DNA of 64,000 bases from Schumannella soli (lineage in GTDB: Bacteria > Actinomycetota > Actinomycetes > Actinomycetales > Microbacteriaceae). A program made the translations under genes and the position numbers. This document shows positions 8,095 through 17,859 of this stretch, piece after piece. The stretch is taken from positions 310,001 through 374,000 of the forward strand of contig NZ_VHQG01000004.1 of NCBI RefSeq assembly GCF_006517435.1, given 5' to 3'. Positions within the stretch are counted from its first letter, which is position 1. Each line of letters starts with the position of its first letter. The notes beneath the pieces were generated by a model, which was given only the letters and a program-made list of their open reading frames with translations, did not search any database and had not been told where the DNA came from.

Positions 8095-9087
8095 TCAGAC
8101 GTTGGTCTCGTCGTCGTAGCCGCCGTAGAAGTGGGCGCCGTCGAAACCGGGAACGCTGTCCTTGAGCGACAGACCGAGCTCGACGAGCTTGTCCTTGACC
8201 TCGTCGACCGACTTCTGACCGAAGTTGCGGATGTTCATGAGCTGCGTCTCCGAGAGGGCGACGAGCTCGCTGACCGTGTTGATGCCCTCGCGCTTGAGGC
8301 AGTTGTAGCTACGCACCGAGAGGTCGAGGTCCTCGATGGGCATCGACAGCTCGGAGCTGAGGACGGCGTCGACCGGGGCGGGCCCGATCTCGATGCCCTC
8401 GGCCTGCGTGTTCAGCTCGCGGGCGAGACCGAACAGCTCGACCAGGGTGCGGCCGGCCGAGGCGATCGCGTCACGCGGGGTGATCGCGGGCTTCGACTCG
8501 ACGTCGACCACGAGGCGGTCGAAGTCAGTGCGCTCGCCGGCACGGGTGGCCTCGACGCGGTAGGTGACCTTGAGCACGGGCGAGTAGATCGAGTCGACCG
8601 GGATCTGGCCGGCCTCGCTGAACTCGCTGCGGTTCTGGGTCGCCGAGACGTAGCCGCGGCCGCGCTCGATGGTGAGCTCGAGCTCGAACTTCGCCTTGTC
8701 GTTGAGCGTCGCGATGACGAGCTCCGGGTTGTGGATCTCCACACCCGCCGGAGCCGAGATGTCGGCGGCGGTCACCTGACCCGCGCCCTGCTTGCGCAGG
8801 TAGGCGGTGATCGGCTCGTCGTGCTCGCTCGAGACGACGAGGCCCTTGATGTTGAGGACGATCTCGACGACGTCCTCCTTCACACCGGGGACCGTGTCGA
8901 ACTCGTGCTGGATGCCGTCGATGCGGATGCTGGTGACCGCGGCGCCGGGGATCGACGAGAGCAGCGTGCGACGCAGCGAGTTGCCGAGGGTGTAGCCGAA
9001 GCCGGGCTCGAGGGGCTCGATCACGAACCGCGAACGGAACTCGGAGATCGTCTCCTCGGAGAGAGTGGGGCGCTGTGCAATGAGCAC
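8095..9087 (-). CDS. rpoA: RNA polymerase alpha subunit
   Basis: Scaffold for RNA polymerase assembly. The 330-residue protein has the N-terminal dimerisation domain ([29 protein letters not shown]) and the C-terminal DNA-binding domain ([29 protein letters not shown]). Start GTG 9087 is chosen because AAAGGA lies six bases upstream and the protein then begins like other actinobacterial RpoA; the open frame extends 14 codons further. It is separated from rpsK by 186 bp with a strong hairpin. The rpsD gene usually found just upstream is missing. Confidence 0.98.
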   Translation of the reverse strand: MLIAQRPTLSEETISEFRSRFVIEPLEPGFGYTLGNSLRRTLLSSIPGAAVTSIRIDGIQHEFDTVPGVKEDVVEIVLNIKGLVVSSEHDEPITAYLRKQGAGQVTAADISAPAGVEIHNPELVIATLNDKAKFELELTIERGRGYVSATQNRSEFSEAGQIPVDSIYSPVLKVTYRVEATRAGERTDFDRLVVDVESKPAITPRDAIASAGRTLVELFGLARELNTQAEGIEIGPAPVDAVLSSELSMPIEDLDLSVRSYNCLKREGINTVSELVALSETQLMNIRNFGQKSVDEVKDKLVELGLSLKDSVPGFDGAHFYGGYDDETNV

Positions 9088-9206
9088 GTGGTGTCCTTTC
9101 GGCGAGAGCGTCCGCCATATGACGCTCACGGAGATTCAGCGGATGGCTGGGCCGCCGTTTGTTGAGTTGTTGAAAGTCACGAGACCGCAGACGCGCTGCG
9201 GGAGCC

Positions 9207-9233
9207 GGGGCCGGCCGGCGTGCGGCCGGCCCC
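9207..9233 (-). terminator. Hairpin between rpsK and rpoA
   Basis: An 11-bp perfect stem (9207-9217 with 9223-9233) with a five-base loop, 12 bp if the flanking C-G pair is counted. It sits in the 186-bp rpsK-rpoA gap where rpsD stands in many genomes. It may lower or separate rpoA expression. No confident promoter was seen between it and rpoA. Confidence 0.55.
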
Positions 9234-9273
9234 GACGGCGCTCCTCAGCCGCGCGGGGCGAGGAGCGCCCACA

Positions 9274-9672
9274 TCACACGCGGCGGCGCTTCGGGGGGCG
9301 GCATCCGTTGTGCGCCTGCGGCGTCACGTCGTTGATGCTGCCCACCTCGAGGCCGGCGGCCTGGAGCGAGCGGATCGCCGTCTCGCGACCCGAGCCCGGG
9401 CCCTTCACGAAGACGTCGACCTTCTTCATGCCGTGCTCCTGCGCCTGGCGGGCGGCCGACTCGGCGGCCATCTGCGCGGCGTAGGGGGTCGACTTGCGCG
9501 AGCCCTTGAAGCCCACGTTGCCCGACGAGGCCCAGCTGACGACAGCGCCCGAGGGGTCGGTGATCGACACGATGGTGTTGTTGAACGTCGACTTGATGTG
9601 GGCCTGGCCCACGGCGATGTTCTTCTTCTCCTTGCGGCGCGGCTTGCGCGCGGCGGACTTGGGAGCGGCCAT
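9274..9672 (-). CDS. rpsK: 30S ribosomal protein S11
   Basis: Small-subunit platform protein. The 132-residue product shows the S11 core ([50 protein letters not shown]) and the C-terminal [11 protein letters not shown]. The ATG overlaps the rpsM stop by one base, so it is translationally coupled to S13. Confidence 0.99.
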   Translation of the reverse strand: MAAPKSAARKPRRKEKKNIAVGQAHIKSTFNNTIVSITDPSGAVVSWASSGNVGFKGSRKSTPYAAQMAAESAARQAQEHGMKKVDVFVKGPGSGRETAIRSLQAAGLEVGSINDVTPQAHNGCRPPKRRRV

Positions 9673-10052
9673 TACTTCTTGCCTGCCTTCTTCTTGCCGG
9701 CGACGGTGCGCTTCGGTCCCTTGCGCGTGCGGGCGTTGGTCTTGGTGCGCTGACCGCGGACCGGCAGGCCGCGGCGGTGACGGAGACCCTCGTACGAGCC
9801 GATCTCGACCTTGCGGCGGATGTCGGCCTGCACCTCGCGGCGCAGGTCACCCTCCACCTTGAAGGTGCCCTCGATGTAGTCGCGGAGCGCGACGAGCTGG
9901 TCGTCGGTCAGGTCCTTGACGCGGATGTCACCGGAGATCCCGGTCTCCTTGAGGGTCTCGAGCGCGCGAGTGCGTCCGACCCCGTAGATGTAAGTGAGTG
10001 CGACCTCCACGCGCTTATCGCGCGGGATGTCGACGCCGGCGAGACGTGCCAT
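9672..10052 (-). CDS. rpsM: 30S ribosomal protein S13
   Basis: Small-subunit head protein contacting the P-site tRNA. The 126 residues begin [14 protein letters not shown] and hold [11 protein letters not shown] and the basic C-terminal [18 protein letters not shown] region. ATG 10052 is the standard start; the open frame runs 21 codons further upstream without similarity. A 164-bp gap separates it from rpmJ; nothing but a small 5-bp hairpin was seen there. Confidence 0.99.
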   Translation of the reverse strand: MARLAGVDIPRDKRVEVALTYIYGVGRTRALETLKETGISGDIRVKDLTDDQLVALRDYIEGTFKVEGDLRREVQADIRRKVEIGSYEGLRHRRGLPVRGQRTKTNARTRKGPKRTVAGKKKAGKK

Positions 10053-10216
10053 GTCGGCTTCTCCTGGTTGTCGTGGAGGTGTGGTGCGCCGCCGGTGCCT
10101 GGGCCTCCAACCCAAGGTGTCCTCCTGCTCGCGTGGCGAGTCGGAATCTGGTGGCGCGATCTGTTCTGTTCAGTTGTGGTTCGTGCAAGTGACGCCGACC
10201 GCGAGCGGCCGGGGCG

Positions 10217-10333
10217 TCAGCCCTGGCGCTGCTTGTGGCGCGGGTTGCTCTTGCAGATCACCATGACGCGGCCGTTGCGGCGGATCACCTTGCAGTGGTC
10301 GCAGATCGGCTTGACGCTCGGGTTGACCTTCAT
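10217..10333 (-). CDS. rpmJ: 50S ribosomal protein L36 (zinc-binding form)
   Basis: A 38-residue protein beginning [19 protein letters not shown] and ending NPRHKQRQG. The pattern CDHC followed by ICKSNPRH gives the Cys3-His zinc site of the C+ form. It lies 66 bp after infA, the usual infA-rpmJ-rpsM order. A second, zinc-free L36 for zinc starvation would have to be elsewhere. Confidence 0.98.
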   Translation of the reverse strand: MKVNPSVKPICDHCKVIRRNGRVMVICKSNPRHKQRQG

Positions 10334-10399
10334 GTTCTTCTTCTCTCGCTGTCTTCGTGCACGCCCGGGTGCGGGCGGCCGTTACCTGACCAGCGGGTC

Positions 10400-10621
10400 T
10401 TACTTGTAGCGGTAGACGATCCGGCCGCGGGTCAGGTCGTAGGGGCTCAGCTCCACGATCACGCGGTCCTCGGGGAGGATGCGGATGTAGTGCTGGCGCA
10501 TCTTGCCCGAGATGTGGGCGAGAACCTTGTGTCCGTTGCTGAGCTCAACGCGGAACATCGCGTTGGGCAGCGCTTCGAGCACGGATCCTTCGATCTCGAT
10601 GACTCCGTCTTTCTTGGCCAT
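10400..10621 (-). CDS. infA: Translation initiation factor IF-1
   Basis: A 73-residue S1-fold factor that occupies the ribosomal A site during initiation. [40 protein letters not shown] and [12 protein letters not shown] are diagnostic. It is the first gene of the alpha operon, with its own promoter at 10716-10745. The map gene, often between adk and infA, is absent. Confidence 0.99.
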   Translation of the reverse strand: MAKKDGVIEIEGSVLEALPNAMFRVELSNGHKVLAHISGKMRQHYIRILPEDRVIVELSPYDLTRGRIVYRYK

Positions 10622-10715
10622 ACCCTCTTCGTTACGTCGTTCGACCGCAGGTCATGCGGGTGGGATTGTCGGTGCGGTGGCGCGCGAAGACGCGGGCACA
10701 AAGCACCAAGGGGAG

Positions 10716-10745
10716 AGCCTACGCCATGACACGGCTTTTCGCCAA
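10716..10745 (-). promoter_or_regulatory. Promoter of infA / alpha operon
   Basis: On the minus strand TTGGCG (10740-10745), 18 bases, TAGGCT (10716-10721), about 95 bases before the infA start and downstream of the adk terminator. This gives infA-rpmJ-rpsM-rpsK its own transcript. Confidence 0.6.
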
Positions 10746-10784
10746 GCCGGTGCTACACTCCCGCCGCTCGCACGACGGGGACGA

Positions 10785-10832
10785 CGAACGGCCCCGGCTC
10801 CCCCGCCGCTGCGGAGATGTCGGGGCCGTTCG
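10785..10832 (-). terminator. Terminator after adk
   Basis: A perfect 12-bp stem (10785-10796 with 10821-10832) with a 24-base loop, 14 bases after the adk stop. It ends the secY-adk transcript before the infA promoter. Confidence 0.65.
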
Positions 10833-10845
10833 AGGAGCGGTCGGC

Positions 10846-11436
10846 TCAGGCGCTGACGCGGTCGATGCCGCGCGAGGCGAGCGCCGTGAAGACGCGCTGC
10901 GTCACCTCGTCGACGGTGCCGAGGCCGTCGACCTCGACCAGAAGGCCGCGGTCGCGGTAAGCCGCGATCAGTGGCTCGGTCTCGCGGGCGTAGACGTCCT
11001 GGCGGTGGGCGATCGCCTCTTCCGAGTCGTCGAGACGCCCCTGCTCGACCGCGCGCTTGCGCAGCCGGGTGACGATTTCGTCGCGATCGGCGACCAGACG
11101 CACCACGGCGTCGAGCTCGTGACCGTGCGAGGAGAGCAGCTCATCCAGGTACGACACCTGCTGCGTCGTTCGGGGGTAGCCGTCGAGCAGGAAGCCCTGC
11201 CCGGCGTCCGCCTCCGACAGGCGGTCGGTGACGAGCTCGTTCGTGAGCTCGTCCGGAACGTAGTCGCCGGCATCCACGATCGCCTTCACCCGGAGTCCGA
11301 GCTCGGTCTCGTTCTTGATGTTGGCGCGGAAGATGTCGCCCGTCGAGATCGTGGGGATCCCGTAGGCGGCGACGATGCGCTCGGCTTGCGTGCCCTTGCC
11401 CACTCCCGGCGGGCCGACGATGAGCAGTCGGGTCAT
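10846..11436 (-). CDS. adk: Adenylate kinase, short form
   Basis: Catalyses ATP + AMP = 2 ADP. The 196-residue protein has the P-loop [14 protein letters not shown], the AMP-site [10 protein letters not shown] and [10 protein letters not shown]. The segment after [16 protein letters not shown] is short and has no cysteines, so this is the form without the long zinc-type LID domain. Its ATG overlaps the secY stop by four bases. It is the last gene of its transcript. Confidence 0.98.
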   Translation of the reverse strand: MTRLLIVGPPGVGKGTQAERIVAAYGIPTISTGDIFRANIKNETELGLRVKAIVDAGDYVPDELTNELVTDRLSEADAGQGFLLDGYPRTTQQVSYLDELLSSHGHELDAVVRLVADRDEIVTRLRKRAVEQGRLDDSEEAIAHRQDVYARETEPLIAAYRDRGLLVEVDGLGTVDEVTQRVFTALASRGIDRVSA

Positions 11437-12767
11437 CGCAGAAGCCCCTCGTAGTGGCGCTGCTGCAGCTGCGAGTCGATCTGCTTCACCGTCTCGAGGC
11501 CGACGCCGACCATGATCAGGATGCTCGTTCCGCCGAAGGGGAAGTTCTGGTTCGCGTTGATGGCCACCAGGGCGATCAGCGGGATGAGCGCGATGAGGCC
11601 GAGGTAGATCGAGCCCGGCAGGGTCACGCGGGTCAGCACGTAGTCGAGGTACTCGGCCGTCGGTCGCCCGGCGCGGATGCCCGGAATGAAGCCGCCGTAC
11701 TTCTTCATGTTGTCGGCGACCTCTTCGGGGTTGAAGGTGATCGCGACGTAGAAGTAGGTGAACCCGACGATGAGCAGGAAGTACAGCGCCATGTACAGCG
11801 GGTGGTCACCGCGCGTGAGGTAGTCGGTGATCCACTGCACCCAGGGCTGAGCGGCCTTGCCGGCCGGCGGCGCGTTGAACTGCGCGATGAGCGCCGGCAG
11901 GTACAGCAGCGACGAGGCGAAGATCACGGGCACGACGCCGGCCATGTTGACCTTGATCGGGATGTACGTGTTGTTGCCGCCGTAGGTTCGGCGACCCACC
12001 ATCCGCTTCGCGTACTGCACCGGGATGCGTCGTTGCGACTGCTCGACGAAGATGACCGCCGCGACGATGAGGATGCCGATCAGGATGACCAGGATCAGCG
12101 TCTCGATGCCGCGCTGCTGGAAGATCGAGATGAGCGCGCTCGGGAACTGGGCGGCGATCGAGGTGAAGATCAGCAGCGACATGCCGTTGCCGATGCCGCG
12201 CTCGGTGATGAGCTCGCCCATCCACATGATCAGGCCGGTTCCGGCGGTCATGGTGATGACCATGAGCAGGATGCCGTACCAGGTCGAGCCGTCGGCCGTG
12301 ATGATCGACGAGCACTCGGCCGAGGCGGTGCCCGAGCCCGAGAACAGGGCGCCGGAGCGGGCGACCGTGATCAGCGTCGTCGACTGCAGGATGCCGAGCG
12401 CGATCGTGAGGTAGCGCGTGTACTGCGTCAGCTTGGCCTGGCCCGCCTGTCCTTCCTTGTAGAGGGTGTCGAAGCGGGGGATGACCACGCGCAGCAGCTG
12501 CACGATGATCGACGCGGTGATGTACGGCATGATGCCGAGCGCGAAGATCGAGAGCTTCAGCAGCGCTCCGCCGCTGAAGAGGTTGACGAGGGTGTAGAGA
12601 CCCGATGCGCCGGCCTGACCGTTCACACACGCCGTCACGTTGTCGAAATCGACGAACGGGGCCGGAATGAACGAGCCGATGCGGAACAGCGCGACGATGC
12701 CGATCGTGAATGCGATCTTGCGTCGCAGGTCAGGCGTCCGGAAGATCCGCGCGACGGCACTGAACAC
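11433..12767 (-). CDS. secY: Preprotein translocase channel SecY
   Basis: Forms the Sec protein-conducting channel with SecE and SecG. The 444 residues give ten membrane helices. [18 protein letters not shown] near the N-terminus, [15 protein letters not shown], and a [18 protein letters not shown] segment before the C-terminus are SecY signatures. It precedes adk with a four-base overlap and follows rplO after 91 bp containing a strong hairpin, so it may be expressed below the ribosomal genes. Confidence 0.99.
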   Translation of the reverse strand: MFSAVARIFRTPDLRRKIAFTIGIVALFRIGSFIPAPFVDFDNVTACVNGQAGASGLYTLVNLFSGGALLKLSIFALGIMPYITASIIVQLLRVVIPRFDTLYKEGQAGQAKLTQYTRYLTIALGILQSTTLITVARSGALFSGSGTASAECSSIITADGSTWYGILLMVITMTAGTGLIMWMGELITERGIGNGMSLLIFTSIAAQFPSALISIFQQRGIETLILVILIGILIVAAVIFVEQSQRRIPVQYAKRMVGRRTYGGNNTYIPIKVNMAGVVPVIFASSLLYLPALIAQFNAPPAGKAAQPWVQWITDYLTRGDHPLYMALYFLLIVGFTYFYVAITFNPEEVADNMKKYGGFIPGIRAGRPTAEYLDYVLTRVTLPGSIYLGLIALIPLIALVAINANQNFPFGGTSILIMVGVGLETVKQIDSQLQQRHYEGLLR

Positions 12768-12812
12768 TGGGGAGATCCTTCCGGATTGGTGGGGCGCCGG
12801 AGGGATCCGGCT

Positions 12813-12850
12813 GAGGCGGTCCGACAGCTGGTGGGCTGCCGGACCGCCTC
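12813..12850 (-). terminator. Hairpin between rplO and secY
   Basis: An 11-bp perfect stem (12813-12823 with 12840-12850) encloses a second CAGC/GCTG stem. It starts eight bases after the rplO stop. Position and strength suggest partial termination between the ribosomal genes and secY-adk. Confidence 0.55.
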
Positions 12851-12858
12851 GGCGTCGA

Positions 12859-13557
12859 CTACTTGATCGAGCCGCCGGCGGCGACGATCTTCTGCTCAGC
12901 AGAGCTCGAGACCTTGTCGACCGCGACGTTCAGCTTAACTGCAATCTCGCCGTCGCCCAGAACCTTGACCTTCTCGTTCTTGCGAACCGCGCCCTTGGCG
13001 ACGAGGTCGCCGATGGTGACGTCGCCGCCCTTCGGGTACAGCTCAGCGAGCTTCTCGAGGTTGACGACCTGGTACTCCACCCGGAACGGGTTCTTGAAGC
13101 CGCGGAGCTTCGGAGCGCGCATGACCGAGTTCAGGTTGCCGCCCTCGAGGCCCGGACGCACCTGGTAGCGCGCCTTGGTTCCCTTGGTACCGCGACCGGC
13201 GGTCTTGCCCTTCGAGCCCTCACCGCGTCCGACGCGGGTGCGGTCCTTCTTCGACCCGGCGGCGGGACGGAGGTGGTGCGCCTTGAGCACCTGAGGACGC
13301 GCGGCGACCTCCTCCTTCTTCGCAGCGGGGGTCTTCTTGGCGGCCGGCTTCGCAGCCGTGGTCGACTTCTCCGCGGCAGCGGGGGCGTCGGCCTTGGCGG
13401 CAGCCGGCTTCTTGGCGGCGGGCGCCTTCTTCTCGGCAGCCGGCTTCTCGGCGGCGGCCTTGGCAGCCGGAGCCTTCTTCTCGGCGGCGGGCTTGGCCGC
13501 AGCCTTCTTGGCGGGGGCCTTCTCGGCCTCGTCCTTCGTGGCCTTGTCGTCAGCCAT
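12859..13557 (-). CDS. rplO: 50S ribosomal protein L15 with long basic N-terminal extension
   Basis: Late-assembly large-subunit protein. The normal L15 starts near residue 89 ([37 protein letters not shown]). Before it are about 86 residues of Lys/Ala/Pro with repeats such as EKKAPAAK and KPAAEKK, resembling histone H1 tails. The long start is supported: ATG 13557 overlaps the rpmD stop as TGATG, the coupling used across this operon. L15 is usually about 150 residues; this one is 232. Confidence 0.97.
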   Translation of the reverse strand: MADDKATKDEAEKAPAKKAAAKPAAEKKAPAAKAAAEKPAAEKKAPAAKKPAAAKADAPAAAEKSTTAAKPAAKKTPAAKKEEVAARPQVLKAHHLRPAAGSKKDRTRVGRGEGSKGKTAGRGTKGTKARYQVRPGLEGGNLNSVMRAPKLRGFKNPFRVEYQVVNLEKLAELYPKGGDVTIGDLVAKGAVRKNEKVKVLGDGEIAVKLNVAVDKVSSSAEQKIVAAGGSIK

Positions 13558-13742
13558 CAGTCAATCTCCTCGACCTTCACCAGGTGAGCGACAGTGCGCA
13601 CGTAGCCGCGGTTCGCCTGCGTGTCCTCGCGCACGACGGTGTCGCCGATGCGCTTGAGACCGAGGCTGCGCAGCGTGTCGCGCTGGTTCTGCTTCTCACT
13701 GATCACGGACTTGATCTGGGTCACCTTGAGACGCGCGGCCAT
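13557..13742 (-). CDS. rpmD: 50S ribosomal protein L30
   Basis: A 61-residue protein, [20 protein letters not shown], followed by the [17 protein letters not shown] core. It ends VKVEEID. One-base overlaps join it to rpsE upstream and rplO downstream. Confidence 0.98.
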   Translation of the reverse strand: MAARLKVTQIKSVISEKQNQRDTLRSLGLKRIGDTVVREDTQANRGYVRTVAHLVKVEEID

Positions 13743-14488
13743 CAGGCACCTGCCTTAGCGGTAGCTGCAGCGCGAGCGTCGGCCTCGGCGCGCACCAGGC
13801 GCTCCGGGGCAACATCCTCGAACTCCAGGCCACGACGGGCGGCGACGGCGCGCGGCTCTTCGAGCTGCTTGAGCGCCTCCACCGTCGCGTGGACGATGTT
13901 GATCGTGTTCGACGAGCCGAGCGACTTCGACAGCACGTCGTGGATGCCGGCGCACTCGAGCACGGCACGCACCGGGCCACCGGCGATGACACCGGTACCG
14001 GCGGCGGCCGGACGCAGGAGCACGACGCCGGCGGCGGCCTCACCCTGAACCGGGTGCGGGATCGTCGCGGCGACGCGAGGCACGCGGAAGAAGTTCTTCT
14101 TCGCCTCCTCGACGCCCTTGCTGATCGCCAGCGGGACCTCGCGGGCCTTGCCGTAGCCGACGCCCACCAGCCCGTTGCCGTCGCCGACGACGACGAGCGC
14201 GGTGAAGCTGAAGCGACGACCGCCCTTGACGACCTTCGACACGCGGTTGATGGTCACGACGCGCTCGAGGAACTGGCTGTCGCTGTCGCGACCGCCCCGC
14301 GAGTTGCGGTCGTTGCGGTCGTTGCGGCCACGGCCGCCGCCGCGGCGACCCTCGCGCTCGTTGGTCGGCGCCTGGGTGCCGGCGGCGGTCTCGACCGGCG
14401 CCTCGTTGACCGTGGCGACGTTCGTCTGCTCGGCCTGGCTGGCCTTGGCCGGCTCAGCGGCCTCGTTCTGGTTCGTTGCGTCGGTCAC
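13742..14488 (-). CDS. rpsE: 30S ribosomal protein S5 with N-terminal extension
   Basis: Small-subunit protein important for decoding accuracy. The core begins near residue 72 with [20 protein letters not shown] and holds [18 protein letters not shown] and [20 protein letters not shown]. Residues 1-70 are an extension: an acidic/Ala part, then an Arg/Gly/Asn/Asp-rich part ([19 protein letters not shown]). GTG 14488 is the start; it overlaps the rplR stop by four bases. The open frame continues over rplR but that part is not coding for S5. Confidence 0.97.
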   Translation of the reverse strand: MTDATNQNEAAEPAKASQAEQTNVATVNEAPVETAAGTQAPTNEREGRRGGGRGRNDRNDRNSRGGRDSDSQFLERVVTINRVSKVVKGGRRFSFTALVVVGDGNGLVGVGYGKAREVPLAISKGVEEAKKNFFRVPRVAATIPHPVQGEAAAGVVLLRPAAAGTGVIAGGPVRAVLECAGIHDVLSKSLGSSNTINIVHATVEALKQLEEPRAVAARRGLEFEDVAPERLVRAEADARAAATAKAGA

Positions 14489-14844
14489 AGGTTCAACCCG
14501 CCCTCTCGAGCTCCCTCGGCGATCGCGGCGACACGACCGGCGTACTTGTTTCCACCACGGTCGAAGACCACGGTGTCGATACCGGCCTGCTTGGCGCGCT
14601 CGGCGACGAGCTCGCCGACCTTGCGGGCCTTGGCGGTCTTGTCGCCCTCGAAGGCGCGGAGGTCGGCCTCGAGAGTCGAGGCGCTCGCGACGGTCTTGCC
14701 GACCGTGTCGTCGACGACCTGCACGAAGACGTGACGCGCCGAGCGGGTCACGACGAGGCGCGGACGCTCGGCCGAGCCGACGATGCGCTTGCGCAGACGC
14801 GCGTGGCGGCGGTTGCGCTGGGCGCTCTTGGAAGTGATAGCCAT
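14485..14844 (-). CDS. rplR: 50S ribosomal protein L18
   Basis: A 119-residue 5S rRNA-binding protein. [20 protein letters not shown] and the C-terminal [20 protein letters not shown] are diagnostic. It starts two bases after rplF and overlaps rpsE by four bases. Confidence 0.99.
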   Translation of the reverse strand: MAITSKSAQRNRRHARLRKRIVGSAERPRLVVTRSARHVFVQVVDDTVGKTVASASTLEADLRAFEGDKTAKARKVGELVAERAKQAGIDTVVFDRGGNKYAGRVAAIAEGAREGGLNL

Positions 14845-14846
14845 GA

Positions 14847-15383
14847 TTACTTACCGCTCTTTCCGGCCTTGCGGCGAACGACCTCGCCCGCGTAGCGCAC
14901 GCCCTTGCCCTTGTAGGGCTCCGGCTTGCGCAGCTTGCGGATGTTCGCGGCGACCTCGCCCACGGCCTGCTTGTCGATGCCACGGACGGTCAGCTTGTTG
15001 TTGCCCTCCACCTCGAAGGTGATGCCCGCGGGCGGGTCCACCGTGATGGAGTGCGAGTAGCCGAGGGCGAACTCGACCGAGCTGCCCTTGGCGGTCACGC
15101 GGTAACCAGTTCCGACGACCTCGAGGCCCTTGGAGTAGCCCTCGGTCACGCCGACGATCTGGTTGGCGATGAGCGTGCGGGTCAGGCCGTGCAGCGAGCG
15201 CGAGGCGCGCTCGTCGTCGGGGCGCGAGACCAGCACCTGGTTGTCCTCGAGCTTGACCTCGATGGGGCTCGCCACGACGAGCGAGAGCTCGCCCTTAGGG
15301 CCCTTCACCGCGACGGCCTGGCCGTCGACCGAGATCGTCACACCCGAGGGGATGTCGATGGGGAGTCGTCCGATTCGCGACAT
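14847..15383 (-). CDS. rplF: 50S ribosomal protein L6
   Basis: A 178-residue protein near the factor-binding site. [25 protein letters not shown] and the C-terminal [16 protein letters not shown] are typical. It follows rpsH by six bases and normal size suggests no tail. Confidence 0.99.
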   Translation of the reverse strand: MSRIGRLPIDIPSGVTISVDGQAVAVKGPKGELSLVVASPIEVKLEDNQVLVSRPDDERASRSLHGLTRTLIANQIVGVTEGYSKGLEVVGTGYRVTAKGSSVEFALGYSHSITVDPPAGITFEVEGNNKLTVRGIDKQAVGEVAANIRKLRKPEPYKGKGVRYAGEVVRRKAGKSGK

Positions 15384-15389
15384 GTCAGA

Positions 15390-15788
15390 TCACCACACGT
15401 AGGCGAGGACTTCCCCACCCACGCCCTTCGAAGTCGCCTCGCGGTCGGTCAGCAGACCCGAGGAGGTGGACAGGATCGCCACGCCGAGGCCGCCCAGCAC
15501 GTGGGGGATCTCGGTCGAGCGGGCGTAGACGCGCAGGCCGGGCTTCGACACGCGCTTGATGCCGGCGATCGACCGCTCGCGGTTCGGGCCGTACTTCAGG
15601 TCGATGGTGAGGGTCTCGCCCACGCGAGCCGCCTCGACCTTCCAGTCGGCGATGTATCCCTCGCGCTTGAGGATGTCGGCGATGCGCGCCTTGAGCTTCG
15701 ACGACGGCAGCGAGACGCTGTCGTGGAAAGCCGAGTTCGCGTTGCGCAGCCGGGTCAGCATGTCAGCGACCGGATCGGTCATCGTCAT
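15390..15788 (-). CDS. rpsH: 30S ribosomal protein S8
   Basis: A 132-residue central-domain 16S rRNA-binding protein: [34 protein letters not shown] and the C-terminal [20 protein letters not shown]. It opens a new segment of the spc cluster: a 117-bp gap with a strong hairpin separates it from rplE, exactly where rpsN is usually found. Confidence 0.99.
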   Translation of the reverse strand: MTMTDPVADMLTRLRNANSAFHDSVSLPSSKLKARIADILKREGYIADWKVEAARVGETLTIDLKYGPNRERSIAGIKRVSKPGLRVYARSTEIPHVLGGLGVAILSTSSGLLTDREATSKGVGGEVLAYVW

Positions 15789-15852
15789 GGTTTATCTGCT
15801 TTCTGTAGTCGGTTTCGGCGAGCGGTACACCGCTGCCGACCTTCTCTAGGGA

Positions 15853-15880
15853 AACCCGGCCGGCCGGAGCCGGCCGGGTT
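15853..15880 (-). terminator. Hairpin between rplE and rpsH
   Basis: A perfect 12-bp stem (15853-15864 with 15869-15880) and four-base loop, 25 bases after the rplE stop. A second 8-bp stem (15889-15896 with 15902-15909) overlaps the rplE stop codon. The rest of the gap (15789-15852) has no convincing promoter. Confidence 0.6.
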
Positions 15881-15905
15881 GTCGACCTCTGATCCTACAA
15901 GAGGA

Positions 15906-16484
15906 TCAGGCGTCGGCCTTCACGAACGGGAAGCCGAGCGCGCGGAGCAGCGCACGACCCTCGTCGTCGTTCTTCGCCGTGGTGACGACGGTGATGTCGA
16001 AACCGCGGACGCGGTCGATGCGGTCCTGGTTGATCTCGTGGAAGATGCTCTGCTCCGAGATGCCGAACGTGTAGTTGCCGTTGCCGTCGAACTGCTTGTC
16101 GCTGAGGCCGCGGAAGTCGCGGATGCGAGGCAGGGCGAGCGAGATCAGGCGGTCTGTGAACTCCCAGGCGCGGTCGCCGCGCAGCGTGACGTGGGCGCCG
16201 ATCGGCATGCCCTCGCGCAGCTTGAACTGGGCGATCGACTTGCGGGCCTTCGTCACGATCGGCTTCTGGCCGGTGATCGCGGTCAGGTCCGCCACGGCGC
16301 CCTCGATGACCTTCGAGTCACGGGCGGCCTCGCCGACACCGGTGTTCACGACGACCTTGACCAGGCCGGGGACCTGGTGCGGGTTCGTGTAGCCGAACTG
16401 CTCGGTGAGCTGCTTGACGATCTCGGCGCGGTACTTGGACTTCAGGCGGGGCTGGATTTTGCCAGCCACAGCAGTCTCACTCAT
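15906..16484 (-). CDS. rplE: 50S ribosomal protein L5
   Basis: A 192-residue 5S rRNA-binding protein at the subunit bridge. [40 protein letters not shown] and [19 protein letters not shown] are conserved. It is joined to rplX by a one-base overlap. A hairpin follows it in place of rpsN. Confidence 0.99.
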   Translation of the reverse strand: MSETAVAGKIQPRLKSKYRAEIVKQLTEQFGYTNPHQVPGLVKVVVNTGVGEAARDSKVIEGAVADLTAITGQKPIVTKARKSIAQFKLREGMPIGAHVTLRGDRAWEFTDRLISLALPRIRDFRGLSDKQFDGNGNYTFGISEQSIFHEINQDRIDRVRGFDITVVTTAKNDDEGRALLRALGFPFVKADA

Positions 16485-16843
16485 CAGAGGTTCTCTCCGG
16501 ACTTCTTCGCGTAGCGAACGCGAACCTGCTTCTTGACGCCGTCCTTCTCGACCGTCTCGACCTTGTGGCCGACGCGGGTCGGCTTCTTGGTCTTCGGGTC
16601 GACGAGGGCGACGTTCGAGATGTGGATGGGGGCCTCGTGGGTCTCGATGCCACCGGTCTTGGTGCCGCGCTGGGTCTGGCCGACCTTCACGTGCTTGGTG
16701 ACGTAGTTGACGCCCTCGACCACGACGCGGTTGCGCTCGGTGAGGACCTCGATGACCTTGCCCTGCTTGCCGCGGTCTCCACCGCGAGCCTGAGTGGCGC
16801 CGCTGATCACCTGGACCAGGTCGCCCTTCTTGATCTTCGCCAT
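16484..16843 (-). CDS. rplX: 50S ribosomal protein L24
   Basis: A 119-residue assembly-initiating protein with the KOW motif ([20 protein letters not shown]). A moderately extended basic C-terminus ends [10 protein letters not shown]. It lies three bases after rplN. Confidence 0.99.
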   Translation of the reverse strand: MAKIKKGDLVQVISGATQARGGDRGKQGKVIEVLTERNRVVVEGVNYVTKHVKVGQTQRGTKTGGIETHEAPIHISNVALVDPKTKKPTRVGHKVETVEKDGVKKQVRVRYAKKSGENL

Positions 16844-16846
16844 GAG

Positions 16847-17215
16847 TTAGATGACCTCCGGGGCCAGCGAGATGATCTTCATGAACTTCTTGTCGCGAAG
16901 CTCACGGCCGACCGGTCCGAAGATGCGGGTGCCACGGGGGTCCCCGTCGCCCTTCAGGATCACGGCGGCGTTCTCGTCGAACTTGATGTAGGAGCCGTCG
17001 GGACGACGGGTCTCCTTGCGGGTGCGGACGATGACCGCCTTGACGACGTCGCCCTTCTTCACGTTGCCGCCGGGGATCGCATCCTTGACCGTGGCGACGA
17101 TGACGTCACCGAGGCCGGCGTAGCGACGGCCGGAGCCGCCGAGCACGCGGATGGTGAGCAGCTCCTTGGCGCCGGTGTTGTCGGCGACCTTGAGGCGGGA
17201 TTCCTGCTGGATCAT
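16847..17215 (-). CDS. rplN: 50S ribosomal protein L14
   Basis: A 122-residue protein at the subunit interface: [40 protein letters not shown] and the C-terminal [10 protein letters not shown]. Size and sequence are standard. It begins the spc part of the cluster without any gap from rpsQ (three bases), so S10 and spc genes probably share a transcript. Confidence 0.99.
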   Translation of the reverse strand: MIQQESRLKVADNTGAKELLTIRVLGGSGRRYAGLGDVIVATVKDAIPGGNVKKGDVVKAVIVRTRKETRRPDGSYIKFDENAAVILKGDGDPRGTRIFGPVGRELRDKKFMKIISLAPEVI

Positions 17216-17218
17216 GGG

Positions 17219-17536
17219 TTACTTCGCCTTCTCCGCGATCTCGACCAGACGCCAGCGCTTCGACGCCGACAGCGGTCGGGTCTCGGCGATGACGACCAGG
17301 TCGCCGATGCCGGCGCTGTTGGTCTCGTCGTGGGCCTTCACCTTGGAGGTGCGGCGGATGACCTTGCCGTACAGCGGGTGCTTAACGCGGTCCTCGACCT
17401 CGACGACGATGGTCTTCTCCATCTTGTCGCTGGTCACGTAGCCGCGACGCACCTTGCGGTAGCCACGGGCGGCCTCGTCGCGGACGTCGTGAGCGGCGTG
17501 CTCGTGACCCGCTTCGGCCTTCTCGACCTTCGCCAT
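17219..17536 (-). CDS. rpsQ: 30S ribosomal protein S17
   Basis: A 105-residue 16S rRNA-binding protein. The core [20 protein letters not shown] and [20 protein letters not shown] are conserved. About 22 extra Ala/Glu/His-rich residues precede the core. It overlaps the rpmC stop by one base. Confidence 0.99.
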   Translation of the reverse strand: MAKVEKAEAGHEHAAHDVRDEAARGYRKVRRGYVTSDKMEKTIVVEVEDRVKHPLYGKVIRRTSKVKAHDETNSAGIGDLVVIAETRPLSASKRWRLVEIAEKAK

Positions 17537-17859
17537 TACTTGCTCGCCTCCTCGGCGGTCTCGTCGGCGGGCGCCTCGTCGGCGGCAGCCTTCTTGGTGG
17601 ACTTCTTCTTCGTGGCCGGCACCTCGGCGGCGACGGGCGTGGCACGGATGCCGAGCTCGCGCTCACGGATGACGGTGTAGATGCGAGCGATGTCGCGCTT
17701 CACGGCGCGCAGGCGGCCGTGGCTCTCGAGCTGGCCGGTGGCCGACTGGAAGCGCAGGTTGAACAGCTCCTCCTTGGCCTTCTTCAGCTCTTCGACGAGA
17801 CGCTCGTCCTCGAAGGTGTCGAGCTCGACAGGGGCGAGCTCCTTGGATCCGACGGACAT
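17536..17859 (-). CDS. rpmC: 50S ribosomal protein L29 with C-terminal tail
   Basis: A protein at the tunnel exit. Residues 1-72 are a normal L29 ([39 protein letters not shown]). Residues about 76-107 form a mixed Lys then Ala/Glu/Asp tail. ATG 17859 is chosen because it overlaps the rplP stop by one base; the frame is open further upstream over rplP only by chance. Confidence 0.98.
   Translation of the reverse strand: MSVGSKELAPVELDTFEDERLVEELKKAKEELFNLRFQSATGQLESHGRLRAVKRDIARIYTVIRERELGIRATPVAAEVPATKKKSTKKAAADEAPADETAEEASK

Noticed and set aside
13742-14983. 413-residue version of S5
   Set aside because: The extra N-terminal part is the rplR/rplF region in another frame; GTG 14488 with its four-base overlap is the natural start.
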